Of a DNA stretch of 64,000 bases, positions 34,144 through 44,184 are shown one piece after another; within the stretch, counting starts at the first letter, position 1; every line of letters begins with the position of its first letter. The notes beneath the pieces are model-generated. The model was not told where the DNA came from, did not search any database, and saw only the letters and a list, made by a program, of their open reading frames with translations. The position numbers and the translations under genes were made by a program. Location of the stretch: positions 62,001-126,000 of the forward strand of contig LMJI01000001.1 of NCBI GenBank assembly GCA_001429255.1. Direction: 5' to 3'. Source of the stretch: Cellulomonas sp. Root930 (GTDB taxonomy: Bacteria; Actinomycetota; Actinomycetes; Actinomycetales; Cellulomonadaceae).

Positions 34144-35823
34144 GTGCAGCACGTGCACGTCTTCCTGCTGGTCGCCGGGGCTGTCGCGGTCACGGCGGTG
34201 TGCCGCAGGCGGGGGTGGCCGGCGCCGCTGGTGCTCGTCGCCGTCGCCATCGTCGTGTCGTTCGTGCCGGGCGTGCCGCGGTTCGAGATCGACTCGCACG
34301 TCCTGCTCGAGTTCGTCCTCCCGCCGCTGCTGTACTCCGCCGCGCTGTCCAGCTCCTACCGCGACTTCCGGTCGTCGCTGAGCTCGATCACCCGCCTGGG
34401 GGTGGGGCTGGTGCTGGTCAGCGCGGTCGCCGTCGCGCTGGTGTTCTGGTGGCTGGAGCCGTCGGTGCCGTTCGCGGCCGCGCTCGTGCTCGGCGCGGTC
34501 GTCGCACCACCGGACGCCGTCGCCGCGGCCGCCGTCGGCAAGCGGCTGGGTCTGCCCCGGCGCGTGATGACCCTGCTCTCGGGTGAGAGCCTCATCAACG
34601 ACGCCACCTCGCTGACGCTCTACAAGGTGGCCCTCGCCGGGGTGGCCACGGGCGCCTGGGCCCTCGCCGACGGGGTCCTCACGTTCGCGCTCGCGGTGGG
34701 GGTCGGGGTGGCGGTCGGCCTGGTGATCGGCTGGGTCGTGCACGCGGTGCGGCTGCGGCTGGACGACCCGGTGGTCGCGTCGGCGATCGGGTTGCTGACG
34801 CCGTTCGCGGCGTACTGGTCGGCCGAGGAGATCGCCGGCTCGGGGGTGCTCGCCGTCGTCGCCGCCGGCCTGTACCTCGGCCACACGTCCCCGCGCGCCG
34901 GGTACGCGACGCGGCTCTACGAGGAGCCCATCTGGTCCACGGTGGATCTCCTGCTCGAGGCGTTCACCTTCGCGCTCATCGGGATGCAGCTGCCCTGGGT
35001 GGTGCGGGACGTCATCGCGTCCGACCAGGGCCTGCGTCACGGCGTGCTGGTCTCGCTGGTGGTCCTGCTCGTCGCCGTCCTGGTGCGGCCGGTGTACATC
35101 TTCGGCACCGCGCGGTTCGACCACCTGCGCCTGCGCGGCAGCCACCGACCACCCAAGGACTCGCTGTCCGCGCGCGAGTCCGCCGTGGTGTCGTGGGCCG
35201 GGATGCGCGGCGTCGTGACGCTGGCGGCGGCGGCCGCGATCCCGGTGACCTCGGCGGGCGCACCGTTCCCCGAGCGGGCCACCCTCCTGCTCGCCGCCTA
35301 CACCGTCGCCATCGGCACCCTGCTGATCCAGGGGCTGTCGCTGCCGTGGGTCATCACGCGGCTGGGCGTCGGCTCGGCGGACGAGACCGCCCGCGACGCC
35401 GCGCAGGAGGCCGAGGTCCGGGTGGCCACCGCCGACGCGGTGCACGACGTGCTCGAGCGCCAGCGGGACGACTGGAGCCGGGACCTCGGAGCAGAGCGCG
35501 CCGACGAGCTCATCGACCGGCTGTCCGGCGTCTGGCGCGCGCGGGCCACCGCCGCGGCCGGACTGCTCGACCCGGACTCCGCCGACGAGCGGGTGCCCGA
35601 CGAGCCGGGCGGCACTGGCCTCCCACACCGCCCCACCGCGGAGGAGGGCCTGCGGACCCAGCGGCTGCGCCGGGAGATCGTCGCCGCGCAGCGCGGGGTG
35701 CTCATGGACCGGCGGGACTCCGGCGACCTGGACGAGGCGGTCATGCGGCGGATGATGCGCGAGCTGGACCTCGAGGACGAGAGCCTGTCGTCGTCATGGC
35801 TCACCCGCGTGAGCCGAACCTGA
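34144..35823 (+). CDS. Na+/H+ antiporter, CPA1 (NhaP-like)
   Basis: A 559-residue antiporter with about 12 helices (1-400) and a 150-residue cytosolic tail with coiled-coil potential. The ion-binding motif VVAPPDAVAA and the next LLSGESLINDATSLTLY carry the conserved ND acidic pair of CPA1. SWAGMRGVVTLAAA is the conserved Arg-containing helix. The GTG start lies after GGGAGGGG; -10 box TAGGGT is at 34098-34103, leaving a short leader. Sodium or potassium export for pH and salt control is the family role. Confidence 0.92.
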   Translation: MQHVHVFLLVAGAVAVTAVCRRRGWPAPLVLVAVAIVVSFVPGVPRFEIDSHVLLEFVLPPLLYSAALSSSYRDFRSSLSSITRLGVGLVLVSAVAVALVFWWLEPSVPFAAALVLGAVVAPPDAVAAAAVGKRLGLPRRVMTLLSGESLINDATSLTLYKVALAGVATGAWALADGVLTFALAVGVGVAVGLVIGWVVHAVRLRLDDPVVASAIGLLTPFAAYWSAEEIAGSGVLAVVAAGLYLGHTSPRAGYATRLYEEPIWSTVDLLLEAFTFALIGMQLPWVVRDVIASDQGLRHGVLVSLVVLLVAVLVRPVYIFGTARFDHLRLRGSHRPPKDSLSARESAVVSWAGMRGVVTLAAAAAIPVTSAGAPFPERATLLLAAYTVAIGTLLIQGLSLPWVITRLGVGSADETARDAAQEAEVRVATADAVHDVLERQRDDWSRDLGAERADELIDRLSGVWRARATAAAGLLDPDSADERVPDEPGGTGLPHRPTAEEGLRTQRLRREIVAAQRGVLMDRRDSGDLDEAVMRRMMRELDLEDESLSSSWLTRVSRT

Positions 35824-35916
35824 GACGTTCGGCCCATTCATCGGGCATGTCGGGTCCGTAGCGTCGTGGGCAGAGGGTCGCAAGCGGCCCTACCGGCCTC
35901 GACTAGGAGTTGAACG

Positions 35917-38598
35917 GTGACCGTGACCAAGCCCGACACTGCGATCGACCAGCTGGTGGCGAACGCCAGCAAAGCGCTCGACGAGTACGCCCGCTTCACG
36001 CAGGCCGACGTCGACCACCTGGTGAAGAAGGCGTCCGTCGCCGCCCTGGACAAGCACGGGGAGCTCGCGCTCCTCGCGGTCAAGGAGACCAGCCGCGGCG
36101 TCTTCGAGGACAAGGCCGTCAAGAACATCTTCGCGTGCGAGCACGTCACCAACTCGATGTCCACGCTCAAGTCGGTCGGCGTCATCAGCCACGACGAGCT
36201 GACCGGCATCACCGAGATCGCGGAGCCCGTCGGGGTCATCTGTGGCGTCACCCCGGTGACCAACCCCACCTCGACGACGATCTTCAAGTCCCTCATCGCG
36301 CTGAAGACGCGCAACCCCATCGTGTTCGCCTTCCACCCCAGCGCGCAGGCCTCGTCCGTCGCCGCCGCTCGCGTGGTCCGCGATGCCGCAGTAGCAGCGG
36401 GTGCGCCCGAGCACTGCATCCAGTGGGTGGAGACGCCGTCGATCACGGCGACGAACACCCTCATGAACCACCCCGGCGTCGCGCTCATCCTCGCGACGGG
36501 CGGCAACGCGATGGTCCGCGCGGCCTACTCGTGCGGCAAGCCAGCGCTCGGCGTCGGGGCGGGCAACGTTCCCGCGTACATCGAGAAGACCGCGAAGCTC
36601 AAGCGAGCGGTCAACGACGTCGTCCTGTCGAAGGCGTTCGACAACGGCATGGTGTGCGCCTCTGAGCAGGCGGTGATCCTGGACGACGTCATCTACGACG
36701 CGGCCATGGCCGAGTTCGCCATCCTGCACGCGTACCGCGCCAACGCCGCGGAGAAGGCTCTCCTGGAGAACTTCATCTTCGGCGTCGAGGCCGACGGCAA
36801 GAACTGCGCCGACGCGAAGCTCAACGCCTCGGTGGTCGGCCAGAGCCCCCAGTGGATCGCCGAGAAGGCCGGCTTCACCGTTCCCGCCGACACCTCGATC
36901 ATCCTGGCCGAGGTCAGCAGCGTCGGCCCGCACGAGCCGCTGACGCGCGAGAAGCTCGCCCCGGTGCTGGCGGTCCTGCGCGCCGAGTCCACCGAGCACG
37001 GCATCACGCTGGCCGAGCAGATGGTGGAGTTCGACGGTCTCGGTCACTCCGCGGCCATCCACACGCAGGACGACGCCCTCACGGAGGAGTTCGGCAGCCG
37101 CGTCAAGGCTGTCCGGATCATCGCCAACGCGCCCTCCTCGCTCGGCGGGATCGGCGACATCTACAACGCGTTCATCCCGTCGCTGACGCTCGGCTGCGGC
37201 TCGTACGGCTCCAACTCCGTGTCCAACAACGTCTCGGCGGTCAACCTGGTGAACATCAAGCGGATCGGCCGGCGCAACAACAACCTGCAGTGGTTCAAGG
37301 TTCCGGCCAAGACGTACTTCGAGCCGAACGCGATCCGCTACCTCGCCGACATGCCCGACGTCGAGCGCGTCACCATCGTCACCGACGCGACCATGACCAC
37401 GCTCGGCTTCGTCGACAAGATCATCGACGTGCTCGGCCGACGGATGAACAAGGTCGCGCTGCAGATCATCGACCAGGTCGAGCCCGAGCCGTCCGTGAAG
37501 ACGGTCCAGGCCGGTGCCGCGCAGATGCGTCACTTCAAGCCGGACACGATCATCGCCCTCGGCGGTGGCTCGCCGATGGACGCCGCCAAGGTCATGTGGC
37601 TTCTCTACGAGCACCCCGAGATCCAGTTCTCCGACCTCAAGCAGAAGTTCTTCGACGTCCGCAAGCGTGCGTTCAAGTTCCCCGTCCTGGGCGAGCTCGC
37701 GCAGCTGGTGTGCATCCCGACGACGTCCGGCACGGGCGCCGAGGTCACGCCGTTCGCGGTCATCAGCGACCCGGACGCCGGCAAGAAGTACCCGCTGGCC
37801 GACTACGCGCTGACCCCGTCGGTCGCCATCATCGACCCGATCCTCACGTCGAAGATGCCGCCCTCTCTCGCCGCGGACTCCGGCTTCGACGCCCTCACGC
37901 ACGCCACCGAGGCGTACGTCAGCGTCTACGCCAACGACTTCACCGACGGCATGGCCATGCAGGCCGTGCGCCTCATCTTCGAGAACCTCGCGGCGTCCGT
38001 GAACGGCGACCCGACCGACCCGGCCACGCAGGACGCCCGGGAGTCGATGCACAACGCGGGCACGATCGCCGGCATGGCCTTCGGGAACTCGTTCCTGGGG
38101 ATCGTGCACGCCATGGCCCACGTGGTCGGCTCGACCCACCACCTGGTCCACGGCCGCACCAACGCGACCCTGCTCCCGCACGTCATCCGCTACAACGGCA
38201 CGGTGCCCACCAAGCTCACCAGCTGGCCCAAGTACGAGCACTACGTGGCACCCGAGCGCTTCCAGCAGCTCGCCGCAATGCTCGGGCTGCCGGCGGCCAC
38301 CGCGGCCGAGGGCGTGGAGTCCTACGCGCTGGCCGTCGAGTCGCTGCGGGCGAAGGTCGGCATCCCGGCGTCGTTCCAGGCGCAGGGCGTGTCGGAGCAC
38401 GAGTTCATCTCGCGCCTCGACGAGGTGGCGATGGGTGCCTACGAGGACCAGTGCGCCCCCGCGAACCCCCGCATGCCGATGATCGACGACATGAAGGACC
38501 TGATGACAGCGGCCTACTACGGCACCTCCCTGGAGGATGTCCGTGCCCGCCGCAGCGCGCAGCCCACCGACGAGCTGGAACCCCTCCCCGCCGTCTGA
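35917..38598 (+). CDS. adhE: Bifunctional acetaldehyde-CoA/alcohol dehydrogenase
   Basis: An 893-residue AdhE. Residues about 10-440 are the CoA-acylating aldehyde dehydrogenase, with catalytic Cys247 in NGMVCASEQ, and residues about 460-875 the iron-dependent alcohol dehydrogenase, with GGGSPMDAAK (nucleotide site) and the metal ligands in GNSFLGIVHAMAHVVG and HGRTNATLLPHV. It reduces acetyl-CoA to ethanol with two NADH, closing redox balance in fermentation. GTG start follows AGGAG at seven bases; TAGCGT at 35859-35864 is a probable -10. AdhE in other bacteria assembles into regulatory filaments. Two tandem hairpins follow the stop codon. Confidence 0.96.
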   Translation: MTVTKPDTAIDQLVANASKALDEYARFTQADVDHLVKKASVAALDKHGELALLAVKETSRGVFEDKAVKNIFACEHVTNSMSTLKSVGVISHDELTGITEIAEPVGVICGVTPVTNPTSTTIFKSLIALKTRNPIVFAFHPSAQASSVAAARVVRDAAVAAGAPEHCIQWVETPSITATNTLMNHPGVALILATGGNAMVRAAYSCGKPALGVGAGNVPAYIEKTAKLKRAVNDVVLSKAFDNGMVCASEQAVILDDVIYDAAMAEFAILHAYRANAAEKALLENFIFGVEADGKNCADAKLNASVVGQSPQWIAEKAGFTVPADTSIILAEVSSVGPHEPLTREKLAPVLAVLRAESTEHGITLAEQMVEFDGLGHSAAIHTQDDALTEEFGSRVKAVRIIANAPSSLGGIGDIYNAFIPSLTLGCGSYGSNSVSNNVSAVNLVNIKRIGRRNNNLQWFKVPAKTYFEPNAIRYLADMPDVERVTIVTDATMTTLGFVDKIIDVLGRRMNKVALQIIDQVEPEPSVKTVQAGAAQMRHFKPDTIIALGGGSPMDAAKVMWLLYEHPEIQFSDLKQKFFDVRKRAFKFPVLGELAQLVCIPTTSGTGAEVTPFAVISDPDAGKKYPLADYALTPSVAIIDPILTSKMPPSLAADSGFDALTHATEAYVSVYANDFTDGMAMQAVRLIFENLAASVNGDPTDPATQDARESMHNAGTIAGMAFGNSFLGIVHAMAHVVGSTHHLVHGRTNATLLPHVIRYNGTVPTKLTSWPKYEHYVAPERFQQLAAMLGLPAATAAEGVESYALAVESLRAKVGIPASFQAQGVSEHEFISRLDEVAMGAYEDQCAPANPRMPMIDDMKDLMTAAYYGTSLEDVRARRSAQPTDELEPLPAV

Positions 38599-38609
38599 CT
38601 GCACGCACC

Positions 38610-38647
38610 CCGACGTCCCGCCCGGGCACGAACCGGCGGGACGTCGG
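38610..38647. terminator. First tandem hairpin after adhE
   Basis: A 13-base-pair perfect stem, CCGACGTCCCGCC (38610-38622) and GGCGGGACGTCGG (38635-38647), with a 12-base loop, 11 bases after the adhE stop. A second copy lies exactly 93 bases on. No U-tract. Confidence 0.75.
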
Positions 38648-38702
38648 CGGCCGGCAGGCCACCGCGGACCGGGATCCCCCCCGCCCGGTGACTGCCCGCC
38701 CC

Positions 38703-38740
38703 CCGACGCCCCGCCCGCTCACCAGCCGGCGGGGCGTCGG
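38703..38740. terminator. Second tandem hairpin after adhE, with a compensatory pair change
   Basis: CCGACGCCCCGCC (38703-38715) and GGCGGGGCGTCGG (38728-38740) again form a 13-base-pair stem with a 12-base loop. Compared with the first copy the T-A pair (38616/38641) has become C-G (38709/38734), a compensatory change. The duplicated unit of about 53 bases begins with TGACTGC, which in copy one includes the adhE stop codon. Confidence 0.75.
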
Positions 38741-38821
38741 CCTGTCTCCACCGGGCGTGTCGTCGGCCGGGCGGGCAGACTGTGGGACCGGACCCGCCCA
38801 CGACTGCCACCGGAGGACGAC

Positions 38822-39340
38822 ATGCCCACCCCGACCCGCCCGCGACTCGCTCGTGCCGGCGCGCCCGTCATCGCCGCCCTGCTCGCGCTCGGCCTGTCTG
38901 CCTGCTCCGACGCGGACATCGACGACGCCGCGCAGCAGGCCAAGGACGCCGCCAGTGAGGCCCGCAGCGCGATCGACGACCTGAAGGCGCAGGTCGACGA
39001 CGCCAAGGCGGAGGCGGACGCCGCGCAGCAGAAGATCGAGGACGTCAAGGAGCAGCTCGGGTCGCTCGACGAGACGGCCCGGGCGCAGGCCGACACCGCG
39101 GTCGCCGACGCCCAGACGGCGGTGCAGGAGGCCCAGACGGCGCTCGAGCAGGCGCAGGCCGAGGGCGCCGCCGCCTCCCAGCAGGCACTGACCGACGCCC
39201 AGGCACAGGTCGCGGACGCCCAGGCCGAGCTCGAGGCGGCCAAGGCGAACGCCGCCGGGTCGGCCGCCGACTCCCTCGACCAGCTGGCGCAGCAGCTCAC
39301 CACGCTGGGCGACAAGCTCGAGACCGCGGCCGGCAGCTGA
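38822..39340 (+). CDS. Coiled-coil lipoprotein, function unknown
   Basis: A 172-residue lipoprotein: basic N-terminus, hydrophobic ALLALGLSAC with the lipobox cysteine at residue 28, then almost entirely Ala/Gln/Glu/Asp-rich heptads (residues about 32-160) with few breaks, predicting a long coiled coil. Similar apolipoprotein-like helical lipoproteins occur widely in actinobacteria without known role, possibly as cell-envelope spacers. The start is the ATG after GGAGGACGAC. It is separated from adhE by the tandem hairpins and is likely transcribed on its own. Repetitive composition makes homology assignments unreliable. Confidence 0.78.
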   Translation: MPTPTRPRLARAGAPVIAALLALGLSACSDADIDDAAQQAKDAASEARSAIDDLKAQVDDAKAEADAAQQKIEDVKEQLGSLDETARAQADTAVADAQTAVQEAQTALEQAQAEGAAASQQALTDAQAQVADAQAELEAAKANAAGSAADSLDQLAQQLTTLGDKLETAAGS

Positions 39341-39453
39341 GATCGACGCCCCGGTGTGGCGTCGCGACGATTCGTTGCGTGCCGGTCGGGTGAAATCCAC
39401 GCTCGTCGGCGCGGGCAGTTGTACGTAGCGCGGTCCGTGCCGATCTTCTAGGT

Positions 39454-39582
39454 ATGGCCGAACGACAGGCGCAGCGGGTTCTGCGGCGACACCACGTGGA
39501 GTGGTGGATCGTCGCGGCCTGGGCGTCCCTCGCACTCGTCGTGGTCGCGGGCCTCACCGCCGCGTCCGGACTGGTGAGCTGA
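39454..39582 (+). CDS. Small single-pass membrane protein (42 residues)
   Basis: A short ORF, MAERQAQRVLRRHHVEWW then one hydrophobic helix (about residues 19-40: IVAAWASLALVVVAGLTAAS). Charge distribution (basic N-terminus) predicts an N-in orientation. The ATG is 113 bases after the lipoprotein stop and 64 bases before the aminotransferase ATG. No ribosome site is obvious. It resembles unannotated small membrane proteins; its reality rests on the intact helix and the absence of another gene in this stretch. Confidence 0.5.
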   Translation: MAERQAQRVLRRHHVEWWIVAAWASLALVVVAGLTAASGLVS

Positions 39583-39646
39583 GCGCTCCCGCTCCCGGAC
39601 CCGTCACCGACGGGTTCCGCTCGAGGCACCGCCTAACCTTCTGGGC

Positions 39647-40867
39647 ATGACAGCGCGCTGGCAGGACGTCGCCCGGGCGACGGGGCTCATGGGCGACGAC
39701 GGGGTCCCCCGGGCCACGGTGTTCGCGGAGATGTCCGCGCTGGCCGCGCGCACCGGTGCCGTGAACCTCGGGCAGGGCTTCCCGGACGTCGACGGTCCCG
39801 CGTCGGTGGCCCACGCCGCGCAGGACGCGATCGCGGCCGGCGCCAACCAGTACCCGCCCGGTCCGGGCATCCCCGCGCTGCGCGAGGCGGTCGTCGAGCA
39901 CCAGTCGTCGCGCTACGGCCTGGCGTGGGACACGGACCGCGAGGTGCTGGTGACGGCCGGAGCCACGGAGGCGCTCGCGGCGACCGTGCTGGCGCTCACC
40001 GGCCCGGGCGACGAGGTCCTCACGCTGGAGCCCTTCTACGACTCGTACGCGGCCGTGATCGCCCTGGCCGGCGCCACCCACACGACCGTGCCTCTGCGCG
40101 CGACCGCGGACGGCTTCCGCCTCGACCTCGCCGCGCTCGCCGCCGCGTTCACGCCGCGGACCCGGCTGGTGCTGGTGAACACCCCGCACAACCCGACGGG
40201 CACCGTGCTGACGGTCGACGAGCTGACGGCGATCGCCCGGCTGGCCGTGGCGCACGACGCGCTGGTGGTGACGGACGAGGTGTACGAGCACCTGGTGCTC
40301 GAGGGGTCCGCGAGCGCGCACGTGCCGATCGCGACGCTGCCCGGGATGGCGGACCGGACGCTGACCATCTCGTCGGCCGGCAAGACGTTCTCGTTCACCG
40401 GCTGGAAGATCGGCTGGGTGACCGGCCCGGAGCAGCTGGTGACGGCGGTGCGGACCGTGAAGCAGTTCCTCACCTACGTGTCCGGCGCCCCGTTCCAGCC
40501 GGCGGTCGCGTTCGCCCTGCGGGACCCGGACGTGGCGGCGTGGGTGGTCGAGCTGGCCGGTTCGCTGTCCCGGCGCCGCGACCTGCTCTGCGCGGGGCTG
40601 CAGGACGCCGGGTTCACGGTGGTGCGGCCGCAGGGCACGTACTTCGTGCTCGCGGACGCCGCACCCCTCGGGTACGACGACGGCGCCGCGCTGTGCCGCG
40701 ACCTGCCCGGGCTGGCCGGGGTGGTCGGCGTGCCGGTGTCCGCGTTCACGCACGCCGGCTCGGACGTCGACCGGGCGCTGCGGTCCTGGGTGCGGTTCAC
40801 GTTCGTCAAGCGCGACGAGGTGCTGGCGCAGGCGGTCGACGGCCTGCACCGGCTGCACCGCGGCTGA
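39647..40867 (+). CDS. PLP-dependent class I/II aminotransferase, DapC/kynurenine-aminotransferase-like
   Basis: A 406-residue fold-type I aminotransferase. NLGQGFPDVDGP, NQYPPGPGIPALREAV, LVNTPHNPTGTVL and VTDEVYEHL line the cofactor pocket; Lys246 in SSAGKTFSFTGWK forms the Schiff base and RFTFVKRDEVL holds the substrate-binding Arg. The nearest characterised relatives are mycobacterial DapC-like N-succinyl-diaminopimelate aminotransferases and kynurenine aminotransferases; sequence alone does not decide. ATG follows TAACCT by seven bases, a leaderless start. Convergent with a surface-protein gene. Confidence 0.9.
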   Translation: MTARWQDVARATGLMGDDGVPRATVFAEMSALAARTGAVNLGQGFPDVDGPASVAHAAQDAIAAGANQYPPGPGIPALREAVVEHQSSRYGLAWDTDREVLVTAGATEALAATVLALTGPGDEVLTLEPFYDSYAAVIALAGATHTTVPLRATADGFRLDLAALAAAFTPRTRLVLVNTPHNPTGTVLTVDELTAIARLAVAHDALVVTDEVYEHLVLEGSASAHVPIATLPGMADRTLTISSAGKTFSFTGWKIGWVTGPEQLVTAVRTVKQFLTYVSGAPFQPAVAFALRDPDVAAWVVELAGSLSRRRDLLCAGLQDAGFTVVRPQGTYFVLADAAPLGYDDGAALCRDLPGLAGVVGVPVSAFTHAGSDVDRALRSWVRFTFVKRDEVLAQAVDGLHRLHRG

Positions 40868-40873
40868 CGCCCG

Positions 40874-43800
40874 TCAGGCCCGGGGCGTGAGCCGTCTCCG
40901 CGCACGCGCCAGCGCCACACCCGCGCCCACCAGCAGGAACGCGACCAGGAGGCTGGACATCGGGTCGGCTCCGGTGGTCGCGAGCCCCGCCGACGAGCCC
41001 CGTGAGCCGGGTAGCCGGACGGTTACCACGAGCGTGGTCGGACGGTCGGGGGTCACCGCGGCCGGCACGCTCGGGGGCGTCGCCGGGAGGACCGGCGGCG
41101 TCGCGATCACGGACAGGGGCGGCGGGTAGGTGACCGTCATCGTGGCCGTCACGGTCTGCCCCGCGGTGTTGGTCACCTGGTAGTCCAGGTCGGCGTCGCC
41201 CGTGAAGCCGGCGACCGGCGTGAACCGGACCTGTCCGCTCACCACGGTCCACGTGCCCTCGCCCGGCACGGTCACCGACGCGACCGGCAGCCCACCGACG
41301 GGGTCGATCAGCTGCACGCTGGTCAGGTCCCAGGCCAGGTGGTCGCCGGGCGCGTCGTTGACGAGCTCGGTCAGCGTGACCGGCGTCCCGGGGGTGCCGG
41401 TGGCGTGGTCGTCGGCCGCCGAGGCGAGCTGGACGGGCGGCGTGACGTGCACGGTGACCGTGGCGCCGGCCGTCTGCCCGGCCGAGTCCGTCGCGGTGTA
41501 GGAGAAGGTGTCGGTGCCGCCCCAGCCGGGCGGCGGCGTGTACGCCCAGCTGCCGTCGGGGCCGACCGTGACCGTGCCGTGGGCGGGGGTGCCGACGACC
41601 GTCACCGTGAGGTCGGAGCCGGCGTCGTTGGCCAGGAGCCCAGGCAGCGTCCCTGTGCTCGTCACGTTGGCGGGGACCGTGCCCAGGTCGTCGTCGGCGG
41701 CCGTCGGCGTGACGACGATCGTCACCGTGGCCTGGTCGGACCCCGCGCCGTCACTGGCGACGTAGGTGAAGGTGTCCGTGCCCGAGAAGTCGAGGTCAGG
41801 CGTGTAGACGAGCGCACCGGACGGATCCAGTGCCACGGTGCCGTGCGAGGGCGTCGAGGGCGTCCCCGCGGCGAGCGGGCCGCCGCCCAGGTCGTTGCCG
41901 AGCACGCCGGGCGCGCCCACCGTGCGCGGTGTGTTGACGGTCGTCGTCCACGTGTCGTCGAGCGCGAGCGGGGTCACCGTGAGGCGGACGGTGGCGACGT
42001 CGGTCTGGCCGTAGTCGTCGGTGACCGTGTAGTCGAACTGGTCGGTGCCGGTGTAGCCCGCGACCGGGGTGTAGGTGAACGAGCCGTCCGGGTTCGTCGT
42101 CACCGAGCCGTGCGCGGGGGTCGTGGCGCCGATCACGGTGAGGCGGGTGCCGGCGTCGTTGGTCAGCACACCGTCGGTGGGCACGACCAGCGGCGTGCCG
42201 ATCGGCGTCGTGCCGACGTCGTCGACGGCCACGGGCGCCACGGGGACGGGCAGCACGTCGAGGGTGGTGGCGGTCTGCTGCGACGGGAAGTAGGTCCACA
42301 GGTCGAGGCCCTTGGCGTCGCCCAGCGTGCCGCCCGTCGCCGGGCAGTGCTGGTTCGCGTTGAGGCCGGCGCCGTCCCCGAACGCGCGCGAGCTCCCCGT
42401 GCTGTCGACGCCGGTCGCGGGGTCCGCGAACAGCTGCGCGGGCACCGCACCCGCGAACGCCGGGCAGAGGGTGCCCGACGTGAGGTCGCCCACCCGGGTG
42501 CCGGCGCTCGTGACGTACGTGCGGTCGTCGAAGAAGACCCGCGTGCAGTTGGTGCCGGTGCTCGTCGCGCCCGTGAAGGGGCAGACACCGTTCGGCGGGT
42601 TGAGCAGGGTGATGCTCGGGCCGCCCTGCGTCGAGCTCTCCACGTCGAGCATGGGCGCGTGGTACTCCCCCGCGCGCAGCACGGCCCGCACGGCGTAGCC
42701 GTTCTTCACCGGGAGCGCGACGCCGGTGTTGTCGTCGCCGTCCCACGTGACCGTGAACGACCCGGCGGGCACGACACCGCGCAGCGCCCGGTTGCCCGGC
42801 AGTCCCGGGTCGAAGTCGACGCCGTCGCGCGAGATGACGATCTCGTACGTGCCCCCAGACCCGGCGTCGAGCTCGAAGGTGCCACCCTGACCCACGTAGC
42901 TGCCGCGCGGGGTCGTCAGCCCGGTGAAGTCGACCGCGCTGAGCGTCGGCGGGACCGGCGTGGCGGGGATGCCCAGTGCGTCCAGGGTCTCGGGGGCCAG
43001 GGGCTCGAACGAGAGGGGGTACTGCGGCGCGGCCAGGTGCACACCGCCGTCGAGCGCCGGGAGCCGCTGCGGACCGCTCCCCGTGCCGACGACGTCGTGG
43101 TTGAGCGGCGTCGTGCCGTCGGCGTCGAGGAAGCCCTCCCGGTTGCCGTAGAAGACGAACCCGTTGGGGTCGAAGCCGCGCGTGTCCACCGCGTAGCGGT
43201 ACCCGTCGAGGGTGTGGAGGAACAGCCGGAGGGTCACCGGGCGGGGGTTGCCGCCGGTGAACCCCGCCAGCACGTAGGTGAGGGTGCGGCCGGCGAGGTC
43301 GTCGACGGACGCCGGGTCCGCGGCGCGCACCGTGATGTCCCAGGCGTTGACGGACGAGCCCGCGGCGGCGAGGAACCGCCGACCGGGTCGAGGTGGCGGT
43401 CCGGGGTGCCGTCCGCGCCGTTGCCCGGCCCCGCCGCACCGTAGAACGCGACGCGGTACAGGCCCGTCGTGGGCGCGGTGTAGACGCAGGGCACGTAGCC
43501 CGCGGTGTTCTGCGTCCCGTCGACCGACCGCGCGCCGGCCAGCTCCTGCGCGCGCGTCGAGAGCTTGCCGACGAGGCTCGTGGGGTCCGGCCGGTGCGCC
43601 GCGCAGCTGAACCCGGTGGTCCCGTCCACCAGGGTCGGCAGCGTGGCCGCCTCGGTGTCCGTGATCTGCCCGGGGTTCCAGACGGCGATGTCGGCGCTGC
43701 CGGTCCCGATCGACGACGACCCGGTGAGGATCTGCTCCCCGGCGCGCGCGAAGACCGTGAACAGCGTCCGTCGCCGGATCTGGGTGTCCCCCGCCGGCCC

Positions 43801-43977
43801 GTACGCGTCGGTCCGCCACTCGAGCGCGGCGCGGCACAGGTGCGTGGCGTCGCAGGGGTCGTCCGTGGTGCCCACACGCGGGAAGAGGTCCCCGCTGCCG
43901 GACGCGACGGCGGGCGCGGCCGCACCGCCGAGCGCGAGCACGGCGACGAGAAGGCTGAGCGCGAGGCGACGCAGCAT
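40874..43977 (-). pseudogene. LAxTG-anchored surface protein with Ig-like repeats, frameshifted
   Basis: Two reading frames together make one protein of about 1030 residues. The first (from ATG 43977) has a signal peptide (LALSLLVAVLALGG, ending AVASG) and about 200 residues of a secreted domain. Near 43369-43395, after HLDPVGG, the frame must shift by one base; the other frame resumes at GRRFLAAAGSSVNAWD and continues to the stop. The C-terminal part has three cadherin/Ig-like (Big_9) repeats marked by AHGSV, SHGTV and AHGTV, then LATTGAD, a membrane helix and RARRR, the signal for a class E sortase. A real mutation, phase variation or a sequencing error are all possible. Confidence 0.75.
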
Positions 43978-44184
43978 GGTCCGGGGTCCTTCGAGCGGCC
44001 TCACGCGCTCCCGGGTGTCTCCAGGCGCGCAGTCGTCCGAGGCGGTGGTCGACGCGCACGCTAGGGAGGCTGCGGACGCACCGGCAGGGCCGGACGTGTC
44101 GGACGGCCGTCCAGGACGGATCTCACCCGCCCGAGATGTCCGCCGACGAGCGAAAGGCCTGATCAGGCCGTCACCCGATCGTGG

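Noticed and set aside
35824..35916. Rex-type redox operator upstream of adhE
   Set aside because: I looked for TTGTGAA-type inverted repeats and found none; only a -10 box and the ribosome site are supported.
41339..43444. 701-codon plus-strand open frame opposite the surface protein
   Set aside because: Gly/Arg/Val-rich shadow without motifs; the minus strand encodes clear Ig-like repeats and a LAxTG signal.
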